Source of the DNA: Marivita sp046592965
Lineage (GTDB): Bacteria > Pseudomonadota > Alphaproteobacteria > Rhodobacterales > Rhodobacteraceae
Length of the DNA: 64,000 nucleotides
Reading direction: 5' to 3'
NCBI RefSeq assembly: GCF_046592965.1
Contig: NZ_JBISBV010000005.1
Coordinates: forward strand, 1 to 64,000
Positions 1 through 7,753 of the stretch are shown piece after piece. Both the position numbers and the translations under genes were made by a program. Position 1 is the stretch's first letter; the number at the start of each line of letters is the position of its first letter. The notes below the pieces were generated by a model. The model did not search any database. It was not told the origin of the DNA and worked only from the letters and a program-made list of their open reading frames with translations.

Positions 1-125
1 GCCGCCTCGGCCCAGAACGCCTCGGGCTCGGACACCGAACGCGCATACATCTCCTCGTACCGCGCCGCATCAACATGCGCGTTCGATACGATGTCCGCCG
101 AAGGTGCATAGGTCTTGTCCGTCAT
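1..125 (-). CDS. acs: Acetyl-CoA synthetase, N-terminal fragment (cut by window edge)
   Basis: Only the first 41 codons lie inside the window. The peptide starts MTDKTYAPSADIVSNAHVD and continues through RYEEMYARSVSEPEAFWAE, which I recognise as the N-terminal segment of AMP-forming acetyl-CoA synthetase (acetate + ATP + CoA to acetyl-CoA). The ATG at 123-125 is preceded by a strong GAGGAGG ribosome site. It follows the LivF-type gene on the same strand, separated by an intrinsic terminator hairpin. The catalytic part lies outside, so the call rests on the N-terminal signature and on the neighbouring acetate-type regulators. Confidence 0.85.
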   Translation of the reverse strand, partial: MTDKTYAPSADIVSNAHVDAARYEEMYARSVSEPEAFWAEA

Positions 126-150
126 TTCGTGATCCTCCTCTTTGACATAA

Positions 151-186
151 AGAAAAACCGCCCACGCCTGAAAAGGCAAGGGCGGC
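151..186 (-). terminator. Intrinsic terminator between livF and acs
   Basis: Read on the minus strand, a 6-bp outer stem (CCGCCC with GGGCGG, 158-163 and 180-185) and a 4-bp inner stem (GCCT/AGGC) are followed by TTTTTCTTT. It lies 33 bp after the livF stop and only about 25 nt before the acs ATG. It therefore either ends the Liv transcript or acts as an attenuator in front of acs. Confidence 0.75.
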
Positions 187-218
187 TGTGGGCGCGGATC
201 GTGAGCCGACGGTGGATG

Positions 219-974
219 TCAGATCGCGAGATACTCCGCGCGCAGCGACTCGTTTTCCAGAACTTCGGCGGCGGTGCCGTCAAACACGATGGAGCCGGTG
301 TCGAGGATGATGGCACGGTCGGCCAGTTGCAGCGCGCGGATCGCGTTTTGTTCAACGAGGATGGTGGTCATTCCCTGCTCCTTGATGTGGCGCAGGGTCT
401 TTTCGATCTCGTCCACGATCACCGGAGCCAGCCCTTCATAGGGCTCGTCCAGCAACAGAACCTTGATGTCGCGCGCCAAGGCGCGGGCGATCGACAGCAT
501 CTGCTGCTCGCCGCCGGACAGCGTCACACCTTCCTGCTTGCGCCGCTCGCCAAGGCGGGGGAACAGATCGTACAGCCGTTCGATCGACCATCCGATCGGC
601 GGGGCGATTTGTGCCAATTGCAGGTTTTCCTCGACCGTGAGACCGGGAATGATGCAGCGGTCCTCGGGAACGAGACCCAGACCAACCGCCGCGGCCTCGT
701 AGCTTTTCATCCTGTGCAGCGGCTTGTGATCGAGCCAGATTTCGCCGTGATTGACCTGCGGGCTGTCCATCCGGGCAATCGAGCGCAATGTCGTCGTCTT
801 GCCGGCGCCGTTGCGGCCCAGAAGCGCGAGGATTTCGCCTTCATGGACGTTAAAGCTGATGCCCTGCACGATATAGCTTTCACCATAGTAGCTGTGCATG
901 TCCCAGACCGACAGAAAGGCCGGCGCGGTTTCGGCCATGTTGGCGTGTTTGGAAAAGTCGGGTTTGACGTTCAT
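219..974 (-). CDS. livF: ABC transporter ATPase, LivF type
   Basis: Second ATP-binding subunit of a branched-chain/hydrophobic amino acid (HAAT) type importer, acting at the inner face of the membrane. Of 251 residues, Walker A GRNGAGKT is at 53-60, signature LSGGE at 151-155 and Walker B LLLDEP near 172-177. Length and motif order match LivF; about 18 N-terminal residues precede the core. The ATG at 974 has an AAAGGA ribosome site. It is the last gene of the livJ-like, livH, livM, livG, livF series, and a terminator follows. The substrate cannot be read from sequence; linkage to acs and a ScfR-type regulator suggests a short-chain carboxylate or amide rather than leucine, which is inference. 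Confidence 0.92.
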   Translation of the reverse strand: MNVKPDFSKHANMAETAPAFLSVWDMHSYYGESYIVQGISFNVHEGEILALLGRNGAGKTTTLRSIARMDSPQVNHGEIWLDHKPLHRMKSYEAAAVGLGLVPEDRCIIPGLTVEENLQLAQIAPPIGWSIERLYDLFPRLGERRKQEGVTLSGGEQQMLSIARALARDIKVLLLDEPYEGLAPVIVDEIEKTLRHIKEQGMTTILVEQNAIRALQLADRAIILDTGSIVFDGTAAEVLENESLRAEYLAI

Positions 975-999
975 GATTGTGTCCTTTCGCGCGGTCCGG

Positions 1000-1755
1000 T
1001 CATGCGGCTTCGCCGAGATAGGCTTCCTTCACCTTCGGATGGCCCTTGATGTTTTCCGGCGTATCCTCGACCAGCGGCGTGCCCTGGGCCAGAACGGTGA
1101 TGCGTTCGGCCAGCGAAAACACCACATGCATGTCGTGCTCGATGATCGCGATTGTGATGTTGCGCTTGTCCTTGATCTCTTTGAGCAGATCGATGGTGTT
1201 GTTGGTGTCGGCGCGCGCCATGCCCGCTGTCGGTTCGTCCAGCAGCAGGAGCTTGGGGTTCTGCACCAGGCACATCGCCATCTCGAGCCGCCGCTTGTCG
1301 CCGCGCGACATCGAGGCAGAATGCATATCCCGCTTGTCGAGCATATTGACGTCTTCCAGCATCTGCTCGGCCTGATCGCGCAACTCGCCTTCACTGACGA
1401 CCGAGCGGATGCCGTGCAGTGCGAACGACCCGTCGCGCTTGGCAAAGCAGGGGATCATCATGTTTTCCATCACCGTGAGGTCGCTGAAGATCTCGGGCGT
1501 CTGAAAGACGCGGGAGATGCCCATCTGGTTGATTTCGAACGGCGTGCGGCCGAGCACGGACTGACCGTCGAACATGACCGACCCGGTGTCGGGAATGAGC
1601 TTGCCGACCAGGCAATTGAGCAGGGTCGACTTGCCGGCGCCATTCGGGCCGATGATGGCGTGGCAGGTGTTTTCCGCCACGCTCAGGTTGACGTTTCCCA
1701 GCGCCTGTAGCCCGCCGAACCGCTTGTTGACGTCTTTGACTTCAAGAATTCCCAT
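1000..1755 (-). CDS. livG: ABC transporter ATPase, LivG type
   Basis: First ATP-binding subunit of the same importer, 251 residues. Walker A GPNGAGKS is at 36-43 and Walker B LLLLDEPT around 170-176. LivG proteins usually carry a signature near LSYGEQ; here the matching segment reads MSRGDKRRLEMA (149-160), a visible departure in the ABC signature loop, although the following RRLE.A is typical. The ATG at 1755 has an AGGA site. It lies 12 bp after livM and 25 bp before livF, so the genes are co-transcribed. Membrane-associated; powers uptake with LivF. Confidence 0.9.
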   Translation of the reverse strand: MGILEVKDVNKRFGGLQALGNVNLSVAENTCHAIIGPNGAGKSTLLNCLVGKLIPDTGSVMFDGQSVLGRTPFEINQMGISRVFQTPEIFSDLTVMENMMIPCFAKRDGSFALHGIRSVVSEGELRDQAEQMLEDVNMLDKRDMHSASMSRGDKRRLEMAMCLVQNPKLLLLDEPTAGMARADTNNTIDLLKEIKDKRNITIAIIEHDMHVVFSLAERITVLAQGTPLVEDTPENIKGHPKVKEAYLGEAA

Positions 1756-1767
1756 CGGTCCTGATCC

Positions 1768-2967
1768 TTATTCTGCGGGTTCGGTGGAGGTGGAACTGGT
1801 CGCGCCGGTTTTTTTGCGACCGAACAACGTGGCGATTTTCTGGCCCCCCTGAACAAGCCCGCCGGGCAGGAAGATCACCACCAGCATGAACACGATGCCC
1901 AGCGTCAGGTGCCAGCCCTTGCCGATGAACGGATAGATCATTGCCACGACAAGGTCTTCGAGCCCGTCGGGCAGGAAGGCGAACCATGTGTGCAGGATAT
2001 CGCCGTTGATCTTGGAGATGATGTTTTCCATGTATTTGATCATGCCGGCGCCCAGCACCGGTCCGATCAGCGTGCCGACGCCGCCAAGGATGGTCATCAG
2101 AACGACCTCGCCCGAGGCGGTCCAGAACATCCGCTCGGCCCCGGCCAGCGGGTCCATCGATGCCATCAGGCCGCCTGCAAGACCGGCGTACATGCCCGAG
2201 ATCACAAAGGCCGCCAGCGTGTAGGGGCGCGGGTTGAGGCCGGTGTAGTTCAGGCGCTGCTGGTTCGATTTGATCGCCCGCAGCATCAGCCCGAAGGGCG
2301 AGCGGAAGATGCGGATCGAGAGGTAGAACGCGATCAGCATGATCAGGCCGCAGAAATAAAAGCCGAAGTTGAAGGTGAACACCCAGCTTCCCAACGCCCA
2401 TTCGATGCTGTCGCGCATTTCGATGCCAAAGAGGCTCGGCACCGGGATGTTGCCGGCACTTGCGGATCCGCTGTCGAGGATGCGCGGATCATCAAGCGCC
2501 AGTTGCAACCCGGTCTCGCCGCCGGTGATCGGAGTCAGAACCGAGTAGGCGAGTGCGAAGGACATCTGCGCGAAGGCCAGTGTCAGGATTGAGAAATAGA
2601 TGCCCGAGCGTCTCAGGCTGACATAGCCGATGATGAGCGCGAAGACACCGGCGGTGATGACCGCGAGGATGATCGCCGGGATCACGTTCATGCTGAGCAG
2701 CTTGAACATCCAGACGGCGGCATAGGAGCCGACACCGAGGAACGCGGCGTGGCCGAAGCTGAGATAGCCGGTCAATCCGAAGAGGATGTTGAACCCGATG
2801 GCGAAGATGCCGAAAATCACAAAGCGCTGCATCAGGTCGGGATAGCCCGCGTTGAACTGGGCCCAGCCCGAATTTTCGGGAAAGGGGTTCAGAAGGAATG
2901 GCGCAAAGACGATGAGGGCAGCCACGACCAGAAGGAGGGACGCGTCTTTTTTGTTCAGTCCGAACAT
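1768..2967 (-). CDS. livM: ABC transporter permease, LivM type
   Basis: Inner-membrane permease of 399 residues with the LivM pattern of multiple hydrophobic helices. The GYLSFGHAAFLGVGSYAA segment is typical of LivM, and so is the late segment with LGGVGTLIGPVLGA. The C-terminus ends in a charged tail rich in T, S and E that probably lies in the cytoplasm. The ATG at 2967 lies 4 bp after the livH stop, with GAGGACT serving as ribosome site across that stop. It pairs with LivH to form the translocation pore. Confidence 0.92.
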   Translation of the reverse strand: MFGLNKKDASLLLVVAALIVFAPFLLNPFPENSGWAQFNAGYPDLMQRFVIFGIFAIGFNILFGLTGYLSFGHAAFLGVGSYAAVWMFKLLSMNVIPAIILAVITAGVFALIIGYVSLRRSGIYFSILTLAFAQMSFALAYSVLTPITGGETGLQLALDDPRILDSGSASAGNIPVPSLFGIEMRDSIEWALGSWVFTFNFGFYFCGLIMLIAFYLSIRIFRSPFGLMLRAIKSNQQRLNYTGLNPRPYTLAAFVISGMYAGLAGGLMASMDPLAGAERMFWTASGEVVLMTILGGVGTLIGPVLGAGMIKYMENIISKINGDILHTWFAFLPDGLEDLVVAMIYPFIGKGWHLTLGIVFMLVVIFLPGGLVQGGQKIATLFGRKKTGATSSTSTEPAE

Positions 2968-2971
2968 TGGA

Positions 2972-4003
2972 TCAGTCCTCCATCACGCCCTTGCGGCCCA
3001 TCAGGCCACGCGGACGCGTCAATAGAATGATGATGGCAACAAGGTAGATGATGACCTGATTGATGCCGGGGATGATGTCGATCACTTCGCGCATCGAGGC
3101 AAAGCTCTCCAATATGCCGAGCAGGAACCCGGCCAGAACCGCGCCGGGCAGCGAACCCATGCCGCCGACCACCACCACGACAAAGCTCAGCACAAGGAAA
3201 TCCATGCCCATGTGATAATTCGGCGAGTTGATCGGCGTGTACATCACGCCGGCCAGACCGGCGACCGCCGCCGCAAGGCCGAACATGATGGTGAACCGCT
3301 TGTCGATATTGATGCCAAGAAGGCCGACCGTTTCACGATCTGCCATGCCTGCGCGCACGACCATGCCGAATGTGGTGAATTGCAAAAAGGCAAACACGGC
3401 ACCGATGATCAGCGCAGCAAAGGCGAAATAGACCAGACGCCAGTAGGGATAGATGATCGTTCCGGGGTCGAACCCGATCAGCGCGCCGAAATCGAACGAC
3501 CCGCGAAAGGCATCGGGGGCAGGCGTCTGGATCGGGTTGGCGCCGTAGTAATACTTGATGATCTCTTGCAGTACGATGGCAAGGCCGAAGGTCACAAGGA
3601 TCTGGTCGGCATGGGGGCGCTTGTAGAAATGCTTGATCAACCCGCGCTCCATGACGACACCGATCACGATCATCACCGGTATGGCGAACAGGATCGACAG
3701 GGGAACGGCCCAGTCAATGAGTGTTGCGCCCATGTTCTCGCCAAAGAGGTTGTAGATGTAGGGCACGTCGCGTGTTTGCGGATTGCCGAGGAAATCGACC
3801 TCTCCGGGAACGGCGACCTCGTGACTGAGGCTGAGCAGGCGCGACAGGGTGACGGCGCAGAACGCGCCGATCATGAACAGCGCACCATGCGCAAAGTTCA
3901 CCACACCAAGCGTGCCGAAAATGAGTGTCAGGCCAAGCGCGATCAGCGCATAGGCAGAGCCCTTGTCGAGCCCGTTGAGAATTTGCAGGATTATGGCGTC
4001 CAT
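2972..4003 (-). CDS. livH: ABC transporter permease, LivH type
   Basis: Inner-membrane permease of about 343 residues, starting MDAIILQILNGLDKGS, with the LivH hallmark LGLTLIFGTLGVVNFAHG early and GGMGSLPGAVLAG late. I prefer the ATG at 4001-4003 over an upstream GTG at 4012 because AAGG (4013-4016) then sits at normal spacing. LivH proteins are usually nearer 290-300 residues; the extra length is a hydrophilic stretch around residues 45-75 (with EVAVPGEVDFLGNP). It follows the binding-protein gene across an intercistronic hairpin. Confidence 0.9.
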   Translation of the reverse strand: MDAIILQILNGLDKGSAYALIALGLTLIFGTLGVVNFAHGALFMIGAFCAVTLSRLLSLSHEVAVPGEVDFLGNPQTRDVPYIYNLFGENMGATLIDWAVPLSILFAIPVMIVIGVVMERGLIKHFYKRPHADQILVTFGLAIVLQEIIKYYYGANPIQTPAPDAFRGSFDFGALIGFDPGTIIYPYWRLVYFAFAALIIGAVFAFLQFTTFGMVVRAGMADRETVGLLGINIDKRFTIMFGLAAAVAGLAGVMYTPINSPNYHMGMDFLVLSFVVVVVGGMGSLPGAVLAGFLLGILESFASMREVIDIIPGINQVIIYLVAIIILLTRPRGLMGRKGVMED

Positions 4004-4071
4004 TGCCCCCACCTTTTGCGGTCAGACGTGTGGAAGTGCAGGCGACCCGAGCATGTGGGCCGCAAAGGCGA

Positions 4072-4096
4072 AGGGTGGGCATATGCTGCCCACCCT
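4072..4096 (-). other. Intercistronic hairpin between binding protein and livH
   Basis: A perfect 10-bp inverted repeat (AGGGTGGGCA, 4072-4081, with TGCCCACCCT, 4087-4096) and a 5-nt loop lies just after the binding-protein stop on the minus strand. It has no T-tract, so it is not a classical terminator. In many ABC operons such a stem-loop protects the upstream binding-protein mRNA and lowers expression of the permease genes. That role is inferred here. Confidence 0.6.
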
Positions 4097-4106
4097 CGAG
4101 ATCGGC

Positions 4107-5471
4107 TCAAGCCCCGTTGTTGCAGGTTCCCAGCGCACCGCCCGAGAATTGCGGGTGATCGGGAGCATAGGTGACCTGATCCACCGGCGTGACTTCGACG
4201 ATTTCCACAAGGTCGAACTCGTTTTCCGGGTTTTCCTTGCCGCGCACGACAACCACGTCCTTGAAGCACTGGTGATCGTCGGCGCGATAGAGCGTCGGGC
4301 CGCTGCCCAGACCGTCGAACTCGAACCCTTCGAGCGCCTCGACAACCGCGCAAGGTGCAAACGAGCCCGCACGCTCGACCGCGTCTGCGTAAAGCAGGGT
4401 CTGAACGTAGCAGGTATGGGCGGCCTGGCTGGGCGGGAAGCCGTATTTTTCGCCAAAGGATTTCACGAACGCGTTGGTGCCGCTGTACTTTGCACCGAGT
4501 TCGTTTTCCAGTTTCCAGTCCCAGTTCTGCGACCCGAGGATACCGGCGATGTTGGAGCCGGCACCGCGCGCCATCAGCTCGGAATAGAGCGGCACGACGA
4601 TCTCGAACTGCTTGCCGTTGGCTTCGGCGGCACGCAGGCCGAACTGAACCGCGTTGGTCAGCGAGTTCACCATGTTTCCGCCGTAGTGGTTCAGAACCAG
4701 CACATCCGCGCCCGATTGCAGAACCGGCGTGATGTAGGACGAGAAGTCGGTCTGCGTGAGCGGTGTCTTGACCGCAGCGACCGTTTCCCAGCCAAGTGCT
4801 TCGGTCGAAGAGCGGATCGCTTCTTCGGTGGTGTAGCCCCAGTTGTAGTCCGCCGTCAGGTGATAGGCCTTGCGGTCGGCACCGTATTCCTTGGCCAGGA
4901 TCGGCGCGAGCGCGGCGCCAGACATGTAGGAGTTGAAGAAGTGGCGGAAGCCGTTGGCCCGCTTGTCCTTGCCGGTCGTGTCGTTGGCATGGGTCAGACC
5001 GGCCATGAAGATCACGCCCGCTTCCTGACAGAGCGCCTGAACAGCAACCGCGACGCCCGAGGACGAGCCGCCGGTGATCATCACCGCGCCGTCTTTTTCG
5101 ATCATCGACTTGGCAGACGCGCGCGCCGCATCCGATTTGGTTTGCGTATCGCCGGAAACGAACTCGACCTTCTTGCCAAGGATACCGTTGCCCTGAAGCG
5201 ACTTGGAGCTGAACGTTTCCATCATGCCGTTGTCGGCACCGGTGCCGTTCAGATGCTCTACAGCCAGTTCGTAGGCGCGCAGCTCGTCAGCGCCCTCGTC
5301 AGCATACGGTCCCGACTGGGGTACGTTGAAGCCGAGCGTCACGGTCGAGCCGGTGGGCGCGTTGGTAAAGCCGCTGTCCTGTGCGGACAGATAGGTCGGC
5401 AGTGCCAGCCCCGCACCGGCGACGGCTCCGGTCTTGAGCACGCCGCGACGTGTCAGGTTCCCTTTGATCAT
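4107..5471 (-). CDS. Periplasmic substrate-binding protein (HAAT family, Peripla_BP_6-like)
   Basis: Extracytoplasmic solute receptor for the LivHMGF complex, 454 residues. I place the start at the ATG at 5471 (GGGAGG ribosome site), giving MIKGNLTRRGVLKTGAVAG, a twin-arginine-like export signal ending near LSAQD. The mature part opens with TVTLGFNVPQSGPYADEGAD, the typical type-I binding-protein opening, followed by a GGSSSGVA loop and a DYNWGYTTEEAI segment. The length exceeds leucine-binding proteins (about 370) and resembles larger amide/urea-like receptors, so the ligand is open. First gene of the minus-strand operon, divergent from the ScfR-type regulator. Confidence 0.88.
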   Translation of the reverse strand: MIKGNLTRRGVLKTGAVAGAGLALPTYLSAQDSGFTNAPTGSTVTLGFNVPQSGPYADEGADELRAYELAVEHLNGTGADNGMMETFSSKSLQGNGILGKKVEFVSGDTQTKSDAARASAKSMIEKDGAVMITGGSSSGVAVAVQALCQEAGVIFMAGLTHANDTTGKDKRANGFRHFFNSYMSGAALAPILAKEYGADRKAYHLTADYNWGYTTEEAIRSSTEALGWETVAAVKTPLTQTDFSSYITPVLQSGADVLVLNHYGGNMVNSLTNAVQFGLRAAEANGKQFEIVVPLYSELMARGAGSNIAGILGSQNWDWKLENELGAKYSGTNAFVKSFGEKYGFPPSQAAHTCYVQTLLYADAVERAGSFAPCAVVEALEGFEFDGLGSGPTLYRADDHQCFKDVVVVRGKENPENEFDLVEIVEVTPVDQVTYAPDHPQFSGGALGTCNNGA

Positions 5472-5571
5472 AGTATCCTCCCAAAATTTCGTAGGCCGGC
5501 GGTTTTGATCACCGCCTGTAGCGCACTTATGTGCTGGGTGATTATCCGCTATGCGTTGAAAACATAGCAAT

Positions 5572-5665
5572 AAGCGCTTTGCGTCGAACGATTTTTCTGT
5601 CAAAAAATCTACACTGCGATGCAGAGGTTTGTAAATTTATTGTTTTTGCACCGCAGAAAGCGCTT
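5572..5665. promoter_or_regulatory. Divergent control region with two AAGCGCTT palindromes
   Basis: The 215 bp between the binding-protein gene and the ScfR-type gene is AT-rich for this genome and carries the perfect 8-bp palindrome AAGCGCTT twice, at 5572-5579 and 5658-5665. Between them lie TTTGTAAA (about 5629-5636) and TTTTTGCA, which resemble the TTTGCAAA-like sites reported for the related regulator RamB. These are candidate operators for the adjacent regulator; no binding data. Confidence 0.4.
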
Positions 5666-5686
5666 GAAAAAAATCAGGAAATGCCG

Positions 5687-7003
5687 ATGTCCCGCGACAC
5701 TCTGACAGGCAGCCGAATTCGCGAACGACGGGTGATGGCCGGCATCAAGCAGTCGGAATTGGCCAAACGGGCGAATATTTCGCCGTCCTATCTCAATCTC
5801 ATTGAACACAACCGGCGCAGAATCGGCGGAAAATTGCTGGTCGATATCGCACATGCCCTGAAGGTCGAGCCGACCTCGCTGACCGAGGGTGCTGAGACCT
5901 CGCTTCTGGCTCATTTGCGCGAGGCCGCGACCGATACCAAACTGCCCGCTGCCGAATTGTCGCGGATCGAGGAATTCGCAGGTCGCTTCCCCGGCTGGGC
6001 GGCGCTTCTGGCTGACAACCAGCGCCGGGTCGAAACCCTCCAGCGCAGTGTCGAGGCGTTGACCGACCGTCTGACACATGACCCGCATCTGGCAGCGTCG
6101 TTGCACGAAATGTTGTCGACCGTGACAGCGATCCGGTCGGCGGCGTCGATCCTTGCAGAGCCGGGGGAAATCGAACCGGAATGGCAGCGCCGGTTCAACC
6201 GCAACATTTACGAAGACAGCGCGCGACTGGCCGATTCCAGCCGCAGCCTCGCGAAATATCTTGAGAAAGCGGACTCCGAAGCGTCCGAAACCAACGCGCC
6301 GCGAGACGAGGTGGATGCGGTGTTCCAGAGAACCGGCTTTCATCTGCCGGCGCTTGAAACTCCGGCCGCGCAGGTGGATGCGGTCATTGATGATCTGGGT
6401 CGCGGCCTGTCGCAATCCGCGCGCTGGCTTTTGCACCGCACGGTGACGCGTTATCGCGCGGATGCAGAGCTGATGCCCCTTGCGCGCTGCGCCGAGATCG
6501 TCGCGCAGACCGGGAGCGATCCGCTGGCGCTTGCGACGCAATTCGGAACCGATATCGCCAGCGCCATGCGCCGCTTGGCCCATTTGCCCGAAGACATCTT
6601 GAGTGAACCTGTCGGCCTAGCTATCTGTGACGGCTCGGGTGTGACGACGTTCCGCAAGCCGCTGCCGGAATTTCCGCTGCCGCGGCTCGGTGCGGGGTGC
6701 GCGCTCTGGCCGCTCTATCGCGCGCTGTCGCGTCCGATGATGGTGCACGCCGAACTGGTCGAACACTCTGCGCGCACGTCGGCCCGTCACCGTGCGATCG
6801 CCATCGCGCAACCGGTCGGACCGGCGAAGCTGGGGCAAGACGTCTTGTTCGAAAGCCATATGCTGATCGTGCCGGAACCCAAACGAGACACCACCGAGGC
6901 GATCCGCGAGGTCGGGCTGACCTGTCGCATCTGCCCGCATCCCAGGTGCGAAGCGCGGCGAGAGCCGTCGATCATGATCGCGACCGACACGCGGATGTTT
7001 TGA
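5687..7003 (+). CDS. XRE-type short-chain fatty acyl regulator (ScfR/RamB-like)
   Basis: Transcription factor of about 438 residues. The N-terminus (SRIRERRVMAGIKQSELAKR, then SPSYLNLIEHNRR) is a Cro/CI-type helix-turn-helix. The C-terminal half matches the DUF2083 domain found in RamB/ScfR proteins that control acetate and propionate genes, ending with the cysteine cluster CRICPHPRCEAR. I choose ATG 5687 because AGGAA at 5676-5680 is then 6 nt away; ATG 5681 would leave no spacing. Divergent from the Liv-acs operon, which is its likely target. The effector (an acyl-CoA or carboxylate) is inferred from the family. Confidence 0.85.
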   Translation: MSRDTLTGSRIRERRVMAGIKQSELAKRANISPSYLNLIEHNRRRIGGKLLVDIAHALKVEPTSLTEGAETSLLAHLREAATDTKLPAAELSRIEEFAGRFPGWAALLADNQRRVETLQRSVEALTDRLTHDPHLAASLHEMLSTVTAIRSAASILAEPGEIEPEWQRRFNRNIYEDSARLADSSRSLAKYLEKADSEASETNAPRDEVDAVFQRTGFHLPALETPAAQVDAVIDDLGRGLSQSARWLLHRTVTRYRADAELMPLARCAEIVAQTGSDPLALATQFGTDIASAMRRLAHLPEDILSEPVGLAICDGSGVTTFRKPLPEFPLPRLGAGCALWPLYRALSRPMMVHAELVEHSARTSARHRAIAIAQPVGPAKLGQDVLFESHMLIVPEPKRDTTEAIREVGLTCRICPHPRCEARREPSIMIATDTRMF

Positions 7004-7040
7004 CACATGTTTTGACACAATGGTCGCGACAGGTTTTAGT
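6995..7040 (+). promoter_or_regulatory. Tandem 12-bp repeat with TTGACA elements, candidate promoter
   Basis: ATGTTTTGACAC occurs twice head-to-tail (6995-7006 and 7007-7018) across the stop codon of the ScfR-type gene. Each copy contains TTGACA. The second (7012-7017) is followed after 17 nt by TTTAGT (7035-7040), a reasonable sigma70-type pair about 70 bp before the response-regulator ATG. Confidence 0.45.
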
Positions 7041-7106
7041 TGAACCAAGGCTGGCACACGAAAGCCCAAAGAGACCAGTCGGTTGCTGCACCGGAGGAGG
7101 GCGCGG

Positions 7107-7475
7107 ATGTCAAAGCAGGTTCTGTTGATCGAGGATGAGCCGAATATTATCGAAGCAATCAGTTTCATCCTGTCGCGCGATGGCTGGGTTGTGAAAACCC
7201 ACTCCAACGGGGCCGATGCGGTCAACGCGGTGCGCGATCGAAAGCCGGATGTGGTGATCCTCGATGTGATGCTGCCGGGGAAAAGCGGCTACGACATCCT
7301 GCGCGAACTGCGTGCCGACCCGATGACCGAGGCGCTGCCAGTGCTGATGCTGACCGCACGCGGGCAGACCAAGGACCGCGAAATCGCCGAACGTGCGGGC
7401 TGCGACGCGTTCATGAGCAAACCGTTTTCCAACGCCGACATGCTGGACACGGTGAGAGCCTTGGCGGCAAAATGA
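7107..7475 (+). CDS. Response regulator, receiver domain only
   Basis: CheY-like protein of 122 residues. The acidic pocket LIEDEP lies at 7-12, the phospho-acceptor Asp53 in VVILDVMLPG, then the conserved Thr in LMLTARG and Lys in MSKPF. There is no DNA-binding or enzymatic output domain. The ATG at 7107 follows GGAGGAGG. The next gene starts 4 bp before its stop, and the histidine kinase follows, so the pair is likely a two-component system that signals to a partner protein. The related CrbS/CrbR pair of gamma-proteobacteria uses a DNA-binding regulator; here the output is missing. Confidence 0.9.
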   Translation: MSKQVLLIEDEPNIIEAISFILSRDGWVVKTHSNGADAVNAVRDRKPDVVILDVMLPGKSGYDILRELRADPMTEALPVLMLTARGQTKDREIAERAGCDAFMSKPFSNADMLDTVRALAAK

Positions 7476-7753
7476 CCGAAAGGTCGGACCGGCCCGGAAC
7501 GCCAACCGTGTTTCGAGAAAAGCGCACCTACCGGCGCCGGCGCATGATCGACGCGGCGCGGCTTGCGCCACTGGTGGTCTTGTTCTTGTGGCTGCTGCCG
7601 ATGGCCTGGCCTCAGGACGGGCTGGAACAGATCAGCAGTGCGACTGCCTTCATCTATATCTTCGGCATCTGGGCAGTGGTCATCATGTGCAACTGGGCCT
7701 TGTCGCGTGCCTTGCGGCACAGTCTGGATGACGGCGCGGACACCGACACATGA
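7472..7753 (+). CDS. Small two-helix membrane protein between regulator and sensor kinase
   Basis: 93 residues: a basic N-terminus (REKRTYRRRR), then two hydrophobic segments near 27-47 (LAPLVVLFLWLLPMAW) and 57-80 (AFIYIFGIWAVVIM), and a short acidic tail. Its start overlaps the response-regulator stop by 4 bp and its stop overlaps the kinase start by 4 bp, so the three are translationally coupled. Real SSS transporters such as ActP often have a small membrane partner gene just upstream (DUF485 or DUF4212). The size and position fit an equivalent partner for the symporter-like kinase, but I do not recognise a named family. Confidence 0.75.
   Translation: MTERSDRPGTPTVFREKRTYRRRRMIDAARLAPLVVLFLWLLPMAWPQDGLEQISSATAFIYIFGIWAVVIMCNWALSRALRHSLDDGADTDT

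Noticed and set aside
3963..5567. A 534-codon open frame antisense to the substrate-binding protein gene
   Set aside because: Lacks a ribosome site and family signature, and covers a clear binding-protein gene with export signal on the other strand.
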